Assembly: GCA_029706075.1 (NCBI GenBank)
Contig: JAINUG010000039.1
Span: 1,026,001 to 1,090,000, forward strand
Source: Aldrovandia affinis
Lineage: Eukaryota > Chordata > Actinopteri > Notacanthiformes > Halosauridae
DNA length: 64,000 bases
Direction: 5' to 3'
In this document: in pieces, positions 63,537 through 64,000 of the stretch
Layout of the letters: each line of letters begins with the position of its first letter
Position numbering within the stretch: the first letter of the stretch is position 1
Notes under the pieces: model-generated
Told to the model about the DNA's origin: nothing
Database searches by the model: none
The model's input: the letters and a program-made list of their open reading frames with translations, nothing else
Translations under genes and position numbers: made by a program

Positions 63537-64000
63537 GTTGGAGGCTCTCTTCATTTCTCCTTATCGATCTGTCTCTCTCTGTCTATGTCACTATCTCTCT
63601 CTCTGTCTCTCTCTGTCTCTCTCCCTCACTCCCTCTCTCTCTCTCTGTCTCTCGCTCTCTCTCCCTCTCTCTATCTATATGTCTCTCTCTATTGTACTTG
63701 TTTCTAATTTGTCATGTGAAGATGCTTCAGTAAGTGAAGCAGTAGCCATTACTCCGTGTGTGATGGGGATATATTGTTGATGTGTACAGTTGTATTAATG
63801 CCTTCCCCCTCATATTTAACACCTGCATGGTGGAACTGAATAAATCCTCCAAGCCAATGAAAATGCTGCTGGTGGCCTATATTGATCTGTAATGAAGCCG
63901 CTCTCCCATTGGTGCGTTCTGGGATGGTGTGGTCTCATGATTGGAGGAGCTGTTGGCACAGCTGATGGAGTCCTGAGCAGGGCTGGAGGGCTGACCTGCT
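63537..64000. other. herc2: intron after W76, CT-rich then unassigned
   Basis: A CTCTCTGTCTCT microsatellite runs from about 63545 to 63690. The rest shows no exon, though the next HERC2 exon must lie beyond it. Confidence 0.7.

Noticed and set aside
3643..63536. herc2 as a pseudogene because of frame breaks
   Set aside because: Almost all of the 76 exons have intact splice sites and phases and the only breaks are four one-base run errors plus the W2/W3 region; a processed copy would have no introns.
63375..64000. The intron known in humans for the OCA2 pigmentation enhancer
   Set aside because: That intron lies in the last part of HERC2, beyond the end of this window.

Overview
The window is an internal piece of one very large vertebrate gene, herc2 (HECT and RLD domain E3 ubiquitin ligase 2), read on the + strand. 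Seventy-six exon blocks from 3643 to 63536, nearly all with GT/AG borders and matching codon phases, encode a protein that follows human HERC2 in order from the N-terminal region to the second half of the third RCC1-like propeller. The start codon and first few exons lie upstream; the end of RLD3, the catalytic HECT domain and the stop codon lie downstream. I see no second gene.

The organism is a ray-finned fish, most likely a teleost. Introns are short and filled with tRNA-derived SINEs whose tails read like TAAGTCGCTCTGGATAAG and end in AATGT repeats, Tc1-like elements, short foldback MITEs, LINE 3' ends and much micro- and minisatellite DNA. I cannot name the species. Exons are G/C-rich at third codon positions and stand out from the AT-richer introns.

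Layout: 1-3642 upstream intron with SINEs and a LINE fragment; 3643-7463 N-terminal helical exons, including a damaged or duplicated exon near 4630-4780; 9632-16441 RLD1; 17632-21059 helical linker; 21816-22837 cytochrome b5-like domain; 22931-29776 linker; 29896-30634 MIB/HERC2 domain; 31096-39153 linker with a UBA-like helix bundle in 38025-38292; 39785-40496 CPH domain; 41133-41535 SH3-like segment; 41427-42587 ZZ zinc finger; 42691-44186 DOC/APC10-like domain; 45094-50545 RLD2; 51401-59229 linker; 59616-63536 first part of RLD3. In the family, RLD, ZZ, CPH and DOC modules recruit substrates and partners to a C-terminal HECT ligase.

Two patterns deserve attention. First, four exons (16243-16441, 47682-47852, 54122-54312, 61159-61335) are each off by exactly one base at a C or G run, in otherwise perfectly conserved coding sequence; this looks like assembly homopolymer error rather than gene death. 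Second, many tandem repeats in the introns start or end exactly at splice junctions and carry copies of the exon edge with its donor or acceptor (near 4631, 14147, 18604, 46826, 50544, 51220 and 61312). That recurring arrangement is the least ordinary feature of the window.
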